The translations under genes were made by a program, and so were the position numbers. Under the pieces are notes generated by a model. That model did no database searches, was not told the DNA's origin, and saw only the letters and a list, made by a program, of their open reading frames with translations. Below are positions 1-8,856 of a DNA stretch of 64,000 nucleotides, in pieces; the first letter of the stretch is position 1; the number at the start of each line of letters is the position of its first letter. The DNA is from Pectobacterium sp013449375 (lineage in GTDB: Bacteria > Pseudomonadota > Gammaproteobacteria > Enterobacterales > Enterobacteriaceae). The stretch lies in the NCBI RefSeq assembly GCF_048593165.1, contig NZ_CP184271.1. One strand, written 5' to 3'.

Positions 1-2
1 TT

Positions 3-257
3 TTGCTCAAGGTCGGCAATCTCAGCTTTAGCCGCTTTCTCAGCTTCTTGCCCAACGGCGAGCATTTTCAGCCGCTGGTGCGTTTTGTCTCTTTCATTCT
101 TCGCGATCAGTTGGCCTGGGATCTGCGTCTGGGCTTCGCGGAAGGCGAAGCCAAGGGCTTAAGTCTGGGCAGTGAGCAAAGCAGCCGGTTGGGATGGAGC
201 AGCTTTCTCGGGCAGCCGCCTGCGGATCCCTATGTGACGATTTGTGTGCAGGAGTAA
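3..257 (+). CDS. tssG: T6SS baseplate protein TssG, C-terminal part (cut by window start)
   Basis: Only the last 84 codons are present; the reading frame is open to the window edge, so the start lies outside. The visible tail contains an LPNGEHF segment, then DQLAWDLRLGF, and ends in a LGWSSFLG motif, the usual C-terminal pattern of TssG (VasB/ImpH). TssG joins TssE, TssF and TssK in the baseplate wedge that docks on the membrane complex. The TAA at 255-257 sits two bases before the GTG start of the FHA gene, so the genes are tightly coupled. The identification rests on this short tail plus gene order. Confidence 0.8.
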   Translation: MLKVGNLSFSRFLSFLPNGEHFQPLVRFVSFILRDQLAWDLRLGFAEGEAKGLSLGSEQSSRLGWSSFLGQPPADPYVTICVQE

Positions 258-259
258 AT

Positions 260-1480
260 GTGAACGTAACCCATCCACTCACGTTGGTTGTGCTCAACAG
301 TGAGCAGCTCGATATCAATTCCCAGGTGCAGCACCAGTTTGATCACCATGGCGGCACGCTGGGGGCATCGGAAAAAGATCAGTGGCAACTGCGGGATCGG
401 CTGGGCGCTGTGGTGCCGGAACACGCACGCATCGACATGACCGATGGTTATTTCAGCCTGTGCGATCTGAGCGGTCAGTCTTTTATTAACGGATCGCTGT
501 CGCCGATTGGGCGCGATCGCAAAGTCATTTTGTCGCACGGCGACGAACTGGTTATCGGGCCTTTCCGGCTGGGTGTTTACATCGGCGATCCCACCACGGA
601 ACAGGATATCGATCAGGTCTTAGGGCAGCGCACGGACGATGTACTGGGCGGCTGGCTAAGTGAAGATAAAAACAGGCGCGCCACGGATCTCGCCGATCCT
701 TCCGTCACGTTGAACGACCCGCTGTTGGCGCTACAGCAAGAACAGAGCCAGCCGCTATTGCCATCAGGCAGTGAGACGGTCAGAGAATCGCTCACGACCT
801 CTCTTTCTTCTTTTTCTTCTGCTGAGGACACCATGGATCAGAAATTTGTGGAATTACCGACCATCAACACACCGTATGCCGGAGAGGGGCTGGAGGGCTA
901 CAACGAGGGTATCTCATTGGCACCGTTGATGCGCGGGCTGGGGATGTCGCTTCAGCCGGGCGATGAGGCGCGGTTGCGTGAAATGCTGGAAGAGATGGGA
1001 AAAAGCCTGCGCGCGATGGTGGAAGGTCTGCTGGCCTTGCAGACGGAACAGGCGGCGATGGCGGACACGCATTTACGTCCGATTGAAGATAACCCATTGC
1101 GTCTGGGGCTGGGTTATGCGGATACGCTGTCGGTGCTGTTTGCCGAAGGGAAAAGCCCGGTGCATCTGTCTGCGCCTGCCGCGGTGGAAGAAGTGCTGAA
1201 CAATGTGCGGGTACATCACATCGCGAATCAGCAAGCGATTGCCATCGCGCTGGAAAATATTCTTCAGGCTTTCTCGCCTGCCGCGTTGCTCAACCGCTTT
1301 GAGCACTATCGCCGCAGTGGCGAGCAACTGGCGGCGGATGACGGCTGGGCATGGCAGATGTATCAGCACTACTACCGTGAATTAACGTCCCCGCGCCAGC
1401 AGGGCTTCCAGAAGTTGTTCCATCAGGTGTATGCGCAGGCATATGACCGCGCCGTGCGGCAGCAGCAGGAGCAAAAATAA
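260..1480 (+). CDS. tagH: T6SS FHA-domain protein (TagH/Fha, VasC-like)
   Basis: The N-terminal roughly 100 residues read as a forkhead-associated (phosphothreonine-binding) domain, with the strand patterns HARIDMT and INGS in the expected places. The rest is a Ser/Asp-rich linker and a C-terminal helical region (about 230-405) typical of type VI FHA proteins. In other T6SSs Fha acts in post-translational activation or as a scaffold for TssL/ClpV; whether a PpkA kinase partner exists cannot be seen here. I choose GTG at 260 because GGAG lies just upstream and tssG ends at 257; the frame stays open further 5' into tssG (GTG/ATG at 194) but that would overlap tssG. The last base of its TAA is the first base of the tssJ ATG. 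Confidence 0.85.
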   Translation: MNVTHPLTLVVLNSEQLDINSQVQHQFDHHGGTLGASEKDQWQLRDRLGAVVPEHARIDMTDGYFSLCDLSGQSFINGSLSPIGRDRKVILSHGDELVIGPFRLGVYIGDPTTEQDIDQVLGQRTDDVLGGWLSEDKNRRATDLADPSVTLNDPLLALQQEQSQPLLPSGSETVRESLTTSLSSFSSAEDTMDQKFVELPTINTPYAGEGLEGYNEGISLAPLMRGLGMSLQPGDEARLREMLEEMGKSLRAMVEGLLALQTEQAAMADTHLRPIEDNPLRLGLGYADTLSVLFAEGKSPVHLSAPAAVEEVLNNVRVHHIANQQAIAIALENILQAFSPAALLNRFEHYRRSGEQLAADDGWAWQMYQHYYRELTSPRQQGFQKLFHQVYAQAYDRAVRQQQEQK

Positions 1481-2001
1481 TGCGGCGAGCACTGTGCTTA
1501 TGTTCCCTGATGTTGCTGCTGTCGGGGTGTACCACGCTGGGCAAGATGGCGCAGGTGGCGGCGAATCCGGATATCCAGGTCGGTAGCAACAACCACCAGC
1601 CTTCTACCGTGGGTTTTAGCCTGCTGGCGGAACCGGACGTTAACCCGAATGACAGCGGTGAAGCGGCACCTATCGAATTCCAACTAGTGCTGCTGGCGGA
1701 AGATTCACGTCTGCTCGCCACTGATTACGATCAGGTTACGACGGATATCGAAAAGGCATTAGCCAAAAATTATATCGATCACCAGGACTACACGTTGCTG
1801 CCGGGGCAATTCAAATACCTGCCGCCTGAGGCGCTGGATGAAAAGGTGCATTACCTCGGTGTGATCGCGCGCTATGCGGATTCGGAAAGCTCGGAATGGC
1901 GCAAAGTCATCAAGCTAAAAAATACTGGGCAAACGTATCAGATCCTCGTGCACCTGCGCCGGGATGAAGTCGAAATCAAAAAAGACCAAGAAGAAGAATA
2001 A
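1480..2001 (+). CDS. tssJ: T6SS outer-membrane lipoprotein TssJ
   Basis: 173 residues starting with a charged n-region and hydrophobic core that ends in the lipobox LSGC, so Cys17 should be lipidated and the protein carried to the outer membrane. The mature part has the size and beta-rich character of the TssJ/VasD/SciN transthyretin-like fold. TssJ anchors the TssJLM complex by contacting the periplasmic domain of TssM, encoded further down this operon. The ATG overlaps the fha stop by one base (translational coupling), and the gap to tssK is two bases. The C-terminus is a highly charged tail rich in Asp, Glu and Lys. Confidence 0.9.
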   Translation: MRRALCLCSLMLLLSGCTTLGKMAQVAANPDIQVGSNNHQPSTVGFSLLAEPDVNPNDSGEAAPIEFQLVLLAEDSRLLATDYDQVTTDIEKALAKNYIDHQDYTLLPGQFKYLPPEALDEKVHYLGVIARYADSESSEWRKVIKLKNTGQTYQILVHLRRDEVEIKKDQEEE

Positions 2002-2003
2002 CT

Positions 2004-3341
2004 ATGTCGAGTCGCAATCGCATTATCTGGCGGGAAGGCCTGTTCATTAAACCGCAGCATTTTCAACAACAGCAAAGGCACACCGATTACGCGCTGCATG
2101 CGCGGCTCAGCGCCCTCAGTGACTATTTCTATGGTTTGCAGTCGCTGGCGATTAATGAGGAATACCTCAATTTTGGCCGTATTGCGCTGGTGAATGCCAG
2201 CGGCGTAATGCCCGACGGCACCGTGTTCAATATTCCGGGGGATGACGCGCTGCCGCTGCCGCTGGAGATTACCGACGTCGCGCTGGCAAACCAGAAAGTG
2301 TATCTGGCGCTGCCGCTGGCGGTAAATGGTGTCAGTGAGGTCGGTCAGCTGGGGCAGGGGATCGCCAGCCGTCTGCAATCGCATCGGCATGATGTGCGCG
2401 ACCTGCACAGCGACGGCGGCGATATCGTTTCTCTGGAGGTCGGTAAGGTCAGCCTGCGCCTGATGCTCGATCGTGACGATCGCAGTGCTTATGCCTCGCT
2501 GGCGATTGCCAACATTCTGGATAAACGCCCTGACGGCGGCTTGATTCTGGATCCTAACTTCATGCCGTGCAGCATCAGCGTCACGGCAATTCCCACTTTA
2601 AAACGCTTTTTGGGGGAGTCCGCCGGTCTGGTCGCGGAGCGTGCGCGCAGTCTGGCGCAGCGTATTGCCGCACCGGGACAGCAAGGTGTCGCAGACGTAG
2701 CCGAATTTATGATGCTGCAACTGCTTAACCGCGCGCAGCCCAAACTGTCGCATCTGGCGCGCCTGGGCACGTTACACCCTGAACGCCTGCACGAAACGCT
2801 GGTTGAGCTGTGCGGTGAACTAATGACGTTTACCGATGAATCGCGCCTGCCACCGGAATTCCCCGCCTATCGTCACGAACATCAGCAGGCCAGCTTTGAG
2901 CCGCTGATGATGGCGCTGCGTCAGGCATTGAGCACCGTGCTGTCGCCGCGTGCGGTTTCTATCCAACTGAAGAAACAGCCATATGGCGTGATGGTGGCGA
3001 TGGTCGGCGATGCGGAATTGATGACCAGCGCCGAGTTTGTGCTGGCGGTGCGCGCACGTATGCCGCAGGAGCACCTGCGTAAACAGCTGCTGCAACAAAC
3101 GAAGATCGCTTCCAGCGAGAAGATCCGCGAACTGATCAGCCTGCAACTGCCGGGCATCCCGCTGTTGCCCTTGCCGGTGGCACCGCGCCAGCTGCCGTAT
3201 CACGCGGGTTACAGCTATTTCCAGTTGGATAGACAAAGCCCCGCTTGGCAGACGTTGGTATCGGGCAACACGTTGGCATTCCACATTGCAGGCGAATTCC
3301 CAGAACTGGATATGCAGCTTTGGGCCATCCGTGGCCAGTAG
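2004..3341 (+). CDS. tssK: T6SS baseplate protein TssK
   Basis: 445 residues, the normal length for TssK (VasE/ImpJ). The opening, with IIWREGLFIKPQHFQQQ, is the hallmark N-terminus of the family: this shell-like domain, related to phage receptor-binding proteins, binds the TssFG wedge, and the C-terminal head binds TssL and TssM. TssK is cytoplasmic and connects the baseplate to the membrane complex. It lies two bases after tssJ and 15 bases before tssL; a good Shine-Dalgarno (AGGAGAGGAAG) for tssL follows its stop codon. No defect is seen. Confidence 0.93.
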   Translation: MSSRNRIIWREGLFIKPQHFQQQQRHTDYALHARLSALSDYFYGLQSLAINEEYLNFGRIALVNASGVMPDGTVFNIPGDDALPLPLEITDVALANQKVYLALPLAVNGVSEVGQLGQGIASRLQSHRHDVRDLHSDGGDIVSLEVGKVSLRLMLDRDDRSAYASLAIANILDKRPDGGLILDPNFMPCSISVTAIPTLKRFLGESAGLVAERARSLAQRIAAPGQQGVADVAEFMMLQLLNRAQPKLSHLARLGTLHPERLHETLVELCGELMTFTDESRLPPEFPAYRHEHQQASFEPLMMALRQALSTVLSPRAVSIQLKKQPYGVMVAMVGDAELMTSAEFVLAVRARMPQEHLRKQLLQQTKIASSEKIRELISLQLPGIPLLPLPVAPRQLPYHAGYSYFQLDRQSPAWQTLVSGNTLAFHIAGEFPELDMQLWAIRGQ

Positions 3342-3356
3342 TCAGGAGAGGAAGCG

Positions 3357-4133
3357 ATGAGCACTGAGGTGATTAAAAACGATCATATGGGCGACCTACT
3401 TTTTGAACACGCCCGACAGATGGATATGGACTCCGACTACTGGTTCCGCCTGCGCGGGCAAAGCATTAATCCGATGATTGATGCGGTTACGCCGCTATTG
3501 GGCATGGTGGAACGGGTGCGCCAGCTCTCTGCCTATGACGGCGTGGAAGATCTGTATCAGCGCGTGGTATCCGAGATTCAGGCTATCGAGCAGGAGTTAC
3601 ATTCTCATGGCTACGAAAACGGCGTGATTTTGTCATTCCGCTACATCCTCTGCACCTTCATTGATGAAGCGGTGATGGGGCGGGAGTGGGGTGGGCAGAG
3701 CATGTGGTCGGCGCATTCCCTGCTGACCCGTTTTCACAATGAGACCTGGGGGGGCGAAAAGGTGTTTGTCCTGCTGGAGAAGCTGTTGGACGACCCCACC
3801 CGCTACCGCGACATTCTGGAGTTTATCTACCTCTGTCTCTGCCTGGGTTTTGAAGGGCGCTATCGGGTGATGACGCAGGGACGTGAGGAGCTCAATCGCA
3901 TCGTGAACAAGCTCCACGACACCCTGCGCCCTGAGCCGGCGAATTCCCCGACGGTCTTCCACCTGAATCTGGGCCAGCAGGCCTCGCGCTACCACCTGCG
4001 TAGACAGGTGTCATTGCGCACGCTGTTCATTGGCGTGTGCGTGGTCTTGGTGGGCGCTTTCGGCCTGTACCGCTACCAGCTAACTCATCAAACCCAGGAC
4101 GTACTGCGTCAGCTGGGAGAATTATTACAATAA
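3357..4133 (+). CDS. tssL: T6SS inner-membrane protein TssL (DotU family)
   Basis: 258 residues: a cytoplasmic helical DotU-type domain (about 1-215) followed by one hydrophobic segment at about 222-240 and a short periplasmic tail of about 18 residues. This is the tail-anchored topology known for TssL. There is no C-terminal OmpA/peptidoglycan-binding extension, so cell-wall anchoring must come from another protein if it occurs. The YILCTFIDEAVM segment is typical of the family. It works with TssM and TssJ in the trans-envelope complex and with TssK as baseplate receptor. clpV begins 13 bases downstream. Confidence 0.93.
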   Translation: MSTEVIKNDHMGDLLFEHARQMDMDSDYWFRLRGQSINPMIDAVTPLLGMVERVRQLSAYDGVEDLYQRVVSEIQAIEQELHSHGYENGVILSFRYILCTFIDEAVMGREWGGQSMWSAHSLLTRFHNETWGGEKVFVLLEKLLDDPTRYRDILEFIYLCLCLGFEGRYRVMTQGREELNRIVNKLHDTLRPEPANSPTVFHLNLGQQASRYHLRRQVSLRTLFIGVCVVLVGAFGLYRYQLTHQTQDVLRQLGELLQ

Positions 4134-4146
4134 CAGGAGCTACACC

Positions 4147-6744
4147 GTGATTCGAATTGAACTGCCGACACTGGTTGAACGACTCAACCCCGTGTGCCGT
4201 CATATGCTGGAAGAAGCGGCGGCACTCTGTATTCAGCATCAGGGGGCGGAAATCCGTATTGAGCACCTGTTGATGAAAATGCTGGAAACGCCGCTGTGCG
4301 ATGTGCGCCAGATCCTCAAGCGTGCGGGCGTGGATGCAGATGAGCTGTCTTCGTTGCTTGCGCCTTCCTCCGTGGATAAAGAATTTGATGCGGGCTACCC
4401 GTCATTCTCCCCTCTGCTGGTGGAGTGGTTACAGGATAGCTGGCTGCTGGCCTCGGCTGAATTCCAACATTCACGCCTGCGTAGCGGCATCTTGCTGCTG
4501 GTTCTGCTGCTGACGCCAAATCGCTATGTGGCAGGCGCAATAGCTCGCCCGCTGGCGCAGATTAACCGTGAACTGTTACGCCAGCAGTTTGATGAGTGGG
4601 TGAAAGACTCCGTTGAAACGGAAGTGGCTGTGCAGTCCGCGACGGCGGAACAGGCTGTCGCCGCGAGCACACAACTGTCCCGCTATACCCAAAACGTGAC
4701 GGAATCCGCCCGGCAGGGGCAACTGGATCCGGTGCTATGCCGCGACCATGAAATCGATCTGATGATCGACATTCTCTCTCGCCGCCGTAAAAACAACCCG
4801 ATTGTGGTCGGGGAAGCGGGCGTGGGTAAAAGCGCGCTGATCGAAGGATTGGCGCTGCGCATCGTGGCCGGTGCCGTACCGGAAAGATTACGCGATGTTG
4901 AGTTGCTTACGCTTGATTTGGGAGCGATGCAGGCAGGCGCCTCGGTGAAAGGCGAATTTGAGAAACGTTTCAAAGGTGTAATGCAGGAAGTGAAAGATGC
5001 CCCGCGTCCTATCATCCTGTTCATCGATGAAGCGCATACGCTCATCGGCGCCGGTAATCAGGCCGGTGGGCTGGATGTTTCCAACCTGCTCAAGCCTGCG
5101 CTGGCGCGTGGGGAACTGCGCACCATCGCGGCCACGACCTGGAGCGAATACAAAAAATACGTCGAGAAGGATGCCGCGCTTTCCCGCCGTTTCCAGCTCG
5201 TCAAAGTCGGTGAACCGAATGCGGAAGACGCTACGGTTATTCTGCGTGGGCTGCGCGGTATCTATGAAAAAGCGCACGGTGTACTGATTGATGAAGATGC
5301 GCTTCAGGCGGCGGCACAACTGTCGGCGCGCTACATTTCTGGCCGTCAACTGCCTGATAAAGCGATTGACGTACTGGATACCGCTAGCGCGCGCGTCGCG
5401 ATTAACCTAACGACGCCCCCGCGTGCGGTCAGCCAGCTGCAAACCCGCCTGCACCAGCAGGAGATGGAAATTACCCAGCTTGAGCGTCAGGCGCGTATCG
5501 GTTTGGGTAATACCGAAGAACGATTAGCTGAACTGCGTGACGCTCGCGAAGCTGGTGCGGCACAGCTGGCACAGCTGGAAGCCGACTGGCAGCAGCAGAA
5601 AACCCAGGTTCAGCGTGTGATTGAACTGCGTACGGCGTTGCTGGATGACGAGCAGGCTATCGACTTTGATGCGGCATCGGCGGCGGCGGAGCTGGCGGCC
5701 TGCGAACAGGCGCTGGAAGCGTTGCAACAGTCCTCGGTACTGGTTTCTCCTCACGTTGATAAAACCCAGATTGCGGCCGTTATTGCCGAGTGGACGGGCG
5801 TGCCGCTCAACCGCATCTCACAGGGTGAAATGGATGTCGTCACGCGCCTGCCTGAATTCCTCGGTGAATCGATTAAAGGACAGAAACTGGCGATTGCCCA
5901 CCTGCATAAACACCTGCTGACCGCGCGGGCGGATCTGCGTCGTCCAGGGCGTCCGCTGGGGGCTTTCCTGCTGGTGGGGCCAAGCGGCGTGGGTAAAACG
6001 GAAACTGTGGTGCAGATTGCCGACCTGATGTTTGGCGGACGTAACTATCTCACCACCATCAATATGTCGGAATATCAGGAAAAACATACGGTTTCACGCC
6101 TGATCGGTTCACCGCCGGGCTATGTCGGGTTTGGTGAAGGCGGCGTCTTGACCGAAGCCATCCGCCAGAAACCCTATTCCGTGGTGTTGTTGGACGAAGT
6201 GGAAAAGGCGCACCCAGACGTTCTGAACCTGTTCTATCAGGCGTTTGATAAAGGTGAGCTTGCTGATGGCGAAGGCCGAGTGATCGACTGCCGTAATGTG
6301 GTGTTCTTCCTGACGTCCAATCTCGGGTTCCAGACGATTGTGAACTACGCCGAGCAGTCGGATGTGTTGCTGGATGCGCTTTACCCTGAGCTAGCAGCTT
6401 TCTTCAAACCCGCACTCCTAGCGCGTATGGAAGTCATCCCTTACTTGCCGCTGGCGCATAACACCATGGTGGCGATCGTACAGGGCAAATTGTCGCGTCT
6501 GACGTCTCTGTTGCAACAGCGCTTTGGCGCGGAAGTCATTATTGAGGACGAGGTGCCGGAAGAGATTCTGCGGTTGGCTAATCGCAGCGAAAACGGCGCG
6601 CGTATGCTCGAATCGGTGATTGATGGCGCCTTGCTGCCACCTGTTTCGCTACAGTTGCTGCAACGTCTGTCTGCAGGTGAGCCTGTCAGCCGTATTCATT
6701 TCCGCGTCGAAGCCGGCCAGTTCCAGACTGAGGTAGAGGGCTGA
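4147..6744 (+). CDS. clpV: T6SS sheath-recycling ATPase ClpV (TssH)
   Basis: 865 residues of a class I Clp/Hsp100 ATPase. There is an N-terminal ClpN-type domain (about 1-160). The first AAA+ module has Walker A GEAGVGKSA near residue 221 and Walker B FIDEAHT near 293. A coiled-coil middle domain spans about 405-520. The second AAA+ module has GPSGVGKTE near 610 and LLDEVEKAHP near 680. ClpV disassembles contracted TssBC sheath. The divergent N-domain and the position inside a tss operon separate it from ClpB. The start is GTG, preceded by ACAGGAGCT. The stop is followed after two bases by the vasH ATG. Confidence 0.95.
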   Translation: MIRIELPTLVERLNPVCRHMLEEAAALCIQHQGAEIRIEHLLMKMLETPLCDVRQILKRAGVDADELSSLLAPSSVDKEFDAGYPSFSPLLVEWLQDSWLLASAEFQHSRLRSGILLLVLLLTPNRYVAGAIARPLAQINRELLRQQFDEWVKDSVETEVAVQSATAEQAVAASTQLSRYTQNVTESARQGQLDPVLCRDHEIDLMIDILSRRRKNNPIVVGEAGVGKSALIEGLALRIVAGAVPERLRDVELLTLDLGAMQAGASVKGEFEKRFKGVMQEVKDAPRPIILFIDEAHTLIGAGNQAGGLDVSNLLKPALARGELRTIAATTWSEYKKYVEKDAALSRRFQLVKVGEPNAEDATVILRGLRGIYEKAHGVLIDEDALQAAAQLSARYISGRQLPDKAIDVLDTASARVAINLTTPPRAVSQLQTRLHQQEMEITQLERQARIGLGNTEERLAELRDAREAGAAQLAQLEADWQQQKTQVQRVIELRTALLDDEQAIDFDAASAAAELAACEQALEALQQSSVLVSPHVDKTQIAAVIAEWTGVPLNRISQGEMDVVTRLPEFLGESIKGQKLAIAHLHKHLLTARADLRRPGRPLGAFLLVGPSGVGKTETVVQIADLMFGGRNYLTTINMSEYQEKHTVSRLIGSPPGYVGFGEGGVLTEAIRQKPYSVVLLDEVEKAHPDVLNLFYQAFDKGELADGEGRVIDCRNVVFFLTSNLGFQTIVNYAEQSDVLLDALYPELAAFFKPALLARMEVIPYLPLAHNTMVAIVQGKLSRLTSLLQQRFGAEVIIEDEVPEEILRLANRSENGARMLESVIDGALLPPVSLQLLQRLSAGEPVSRIHFRVEAGQFQTEVEG

Positions 6745-6746
6745 GT

Positions 6747-8285
6747 ATGCAACATGCCCTCGAACTGGCGCTTGCACTCACTCGGCAGCATGACGAGGCC
6801 GGTCTGTGCGATTGGCTGCTGGAGACCATACAGACCGCCTGGCAGCCCCAAGGGATGCTGCTGGGGATGGTGGATGTCAGCGGCAGGCAGTTAACCTGTC
6901 AGGGGCAAGTGCATGACACGCCGGTGGCGCTGAGTCTGGGGGTGGATGACTTTAGCCACCCGCTGGCTTATGCGCTGCATAAGAATCAGGCGCGCACCTG
7001 GGATTCTCTCTATGGCGGTGCCCGCATTGAGCACCGTGAATTCCGGCAGATGCTGGTTTCTGTCGGGACGAACAGCGGGCTACATGCGCTGCCGCTGTTG
7101 TCGGAGAGCGGTAAACCGCTGGCAGTGCTGGCGCTGCTGGATACGCCGACGCGCCTGCAAACGCTGCATCAGCGCGGCGAGTGCGAGCGGCTGGCGCAGG
7201 TGTTTTGCCGTCAGCTTATGTTGCTGCGTGAGCTGGCGCATACCCAGCGGGAGCAGATCGCGCTGAGAGATTCACTCCGCCAGATTAAGGATGAAGGGCA
7301 GAGCCGTCGCGAGCAGGAAACGCGGGTGGAAGCGACGCTGATTGGCCGATCTATCGTCATTAAAGAGCTGCATCAGCAGATTTATCAGGCGGCAAAACAC
7401 CGTCTTTCGGTGTTGATTCAGGGCGAAACCGGTTCAGGGAAAGATGTAGTCGCGCGTCTGCTACATCAGTGTTCCGAACGCGCCGACAAGCCCTTTATTG
7501 CCATCAACTGCGCGGCGATCCCGGAAAATTTGATTGAAAGCGAGCTATTTGGCTACCAGAAAGGCGCGTTTTCCGGCGCACAAAACAACAAGATTGGTCT
7601 GGTCGAGCAGGCTAACGGCGGAACCCTGTTTTTGGATGAAGTCGGCGATATGCCGCAGTCCATGCAGGCCAAGCTGTTACGGGTGTTGGAGACGCACAGT
7701 TTCCGCCCTCTGGGCGCGGAGAAAGAAGTGCATTCCGATTTCCGCCTGATTGCCGCGACCCATCAGCCGCTGGAACAGCAGGTGTCTGACGGCGTATTTC
7801 GGCAAGATCTCTATCATCGCCTTTGTCAGTGTCTGTTGCAGGTCGCCCCGCTGCGCGAGCGGCCGGATGATATTCACCTGCTGTGCGAACACTTCATCGG
7901 CCAATTTTCAGGTAAACAGCAAAAGCACGTTGGGCCGTTGAACCGAGTTTTCCTGCGTCAACTGGTGGGGTATGACTTTCCCGGTAACGTGCGGGAACTG
8001 CGCAACCTGCTGGAAGTTGCCTGCGCGCATACGCCGGACGGTGAGGCGCTGTCTCTGGCCTCACTACCGCCGGAGCTGCGCGAACGGCTGACGAACAGCA
8101 CGGCTGAGGAACAGGATCGCTATCAGCACATCCACGATTTGCGTATTGCCACACAGCGGTATGAAGCGGCTGTCATTGAGGCACGCCTGCGCCAGTTTCA
8201 GGGCAACCGCCTGCTGGTGGCCGATAGCCTCAATATTCCTAAACGCACCCTCGACCACAAATGCCAGAAGCTGGAGGTAAATTGA
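6747..8285 (+). CDS. vasH: sigma54-dependent T6SS activator VasH
   Basis: 512 residues in three parts: an N-terminal GAF-like sensor region (about 20-165); an AAA+ sigma54-interaction domain with Walker A GETGSGKD at about 226 and Walker B TLFLDEVGDM; and a C-terminal Fis-type helix-turn-helix (about 470-512). In V. cholerae VasH switches on hcp/vgrG promoters with RpoN. The loop that touches sigma54 reads GAFSGA (273-278) rather than the classical GAFTGA. The Ser-for-Thr change is conservative, but Thr matters in many activators. No receiver domain is present, so control is not by a histidine kinase. The stop TGA overlaps the ATG of the next gene. Confidence 0.9.
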   Translation: MQHALELALALTRQHDEAGLCDWLLETIQTAWQPQGMLLGMVDVSGRQLTCQGQVHDTPVALSLGVDDFSHPLAYALHKNQARTWDSLYGGARIEHREFRQMLVSVGTNSGLHALPLLSESGKPLAVLALLDTPTRLQTLHQRGECERLAQVFCRQLMLLRELAHTQREQIALRDSLRQIKDEGQSRREQETRVEATLIGRSIVIKELHQQIYQAAKHRLSVLIQGETGSGKDVVARLLHQCSERADKPFIAINCAAIPENLIESELFGYQKGAFSGAQNNKIGLVEQANGGTLFLDEVGDMPQSMQAKLLRVLETHSFRPLGAEKEVHSDFRLIAATHQPLEQQVSDGVFRQDLYHRLCQCLLQVAPLRERPDDIHLLCEHFIGQFSGKQQKHVGPLNRVFLRQLVGYDFPGNVRELRNLLEVACAHTPDGEALSLASLPPELRERLTNSTAEEQDRYQHIHDLRIATQRYEAAVIEARLRQFQGNRLLVADSLNIPKRTLDHKCQKLEVN

Positions 8286-8845
8286 TGTTTCTGACGATGG
8301 CACCCCTATTGTTGGCAACCGCTGCGACGCCCGATCCCGCCTGGCAGTCGTTATGGGAGCAGTGCCGCAATGAGACGGCTGCTGAGCTCCGGTTGGCCTG
8401 TTATGACGCGCTGGGGCGGGAAGCGGAACGCAGCGGCACGTTGTCCCCACAGCGTGATAACGCCGCGGCGAGCGGAACGTTTCAACTGGGACGTGAAGCC
8501 GATAGCGGCGATATGACGCTCACCCGCGTGCTGGCTGATGGCAATACACTGGTGATTAGCTGCGCCAGCAATATTACGCACTTGCGCTTAACCCTCAGCG
8601 AACCCTGGGCAGGTGAGTCCGTCACATCCCAGCTTGATGGCGTAACGGTGTCCGACAGCTGGTTTATCCGTAACCGCGGGCTGCTGCTGGAATCGGGACG
8701 CGGCCTGCCCGCGATTGATGCGTTAAAGCGTTGGATTGGGCATCGCGAACTGGTGCTTAACGGCGCAGACGGTCACACGCTGCGTATCGAACTCGCCGGG
8801 CTGAGCGACGCATTAGCGCCGCTGCGTCAGCAGTGTCACTGGTAA
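8285..8845 (+). CDS. vasI: T6SS-associated protein VasI
   Basis: 186 residues with a hydrophobic N-terminus (MFLTMAPLLLATAATPDP) that looks like a signal peptide, so a periplasmic or membrane-anchored product is likely. The pattern of a conserved LACYDALG near the N-terminus, followed by a beta-rich domain, matches the VasI family (VCA0118 neighbourhood). The role is unclear: an accessory protein of T6SSs with vas gene order. I choose ATG 8285 because a perfect GGAGG lies 9 bases upstream inside vasH and it overlaps the vasH stop by one base; an in-frame ATG at 8261 has no such site and would spoil the signal peptide. Confidence 0.75.
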   Translation: MFLTMAPLLLATAATPDPAWQSLWEQCRNETAAELRLACYDALGREAERSGTLSPQRDNAAASGTFQLGREADSGDMTLTRVLADGNTLVISCASNITHLRLTLSEPWAGESVTSQLDGVTVSDSWFIRNRGLLLESGRGLPAIDALKRWIGHRELVLNGADGHTLRIELAGLSDALAPLRQQCHW

Positions 8846-8856
8846 AGGAGGCGTTC

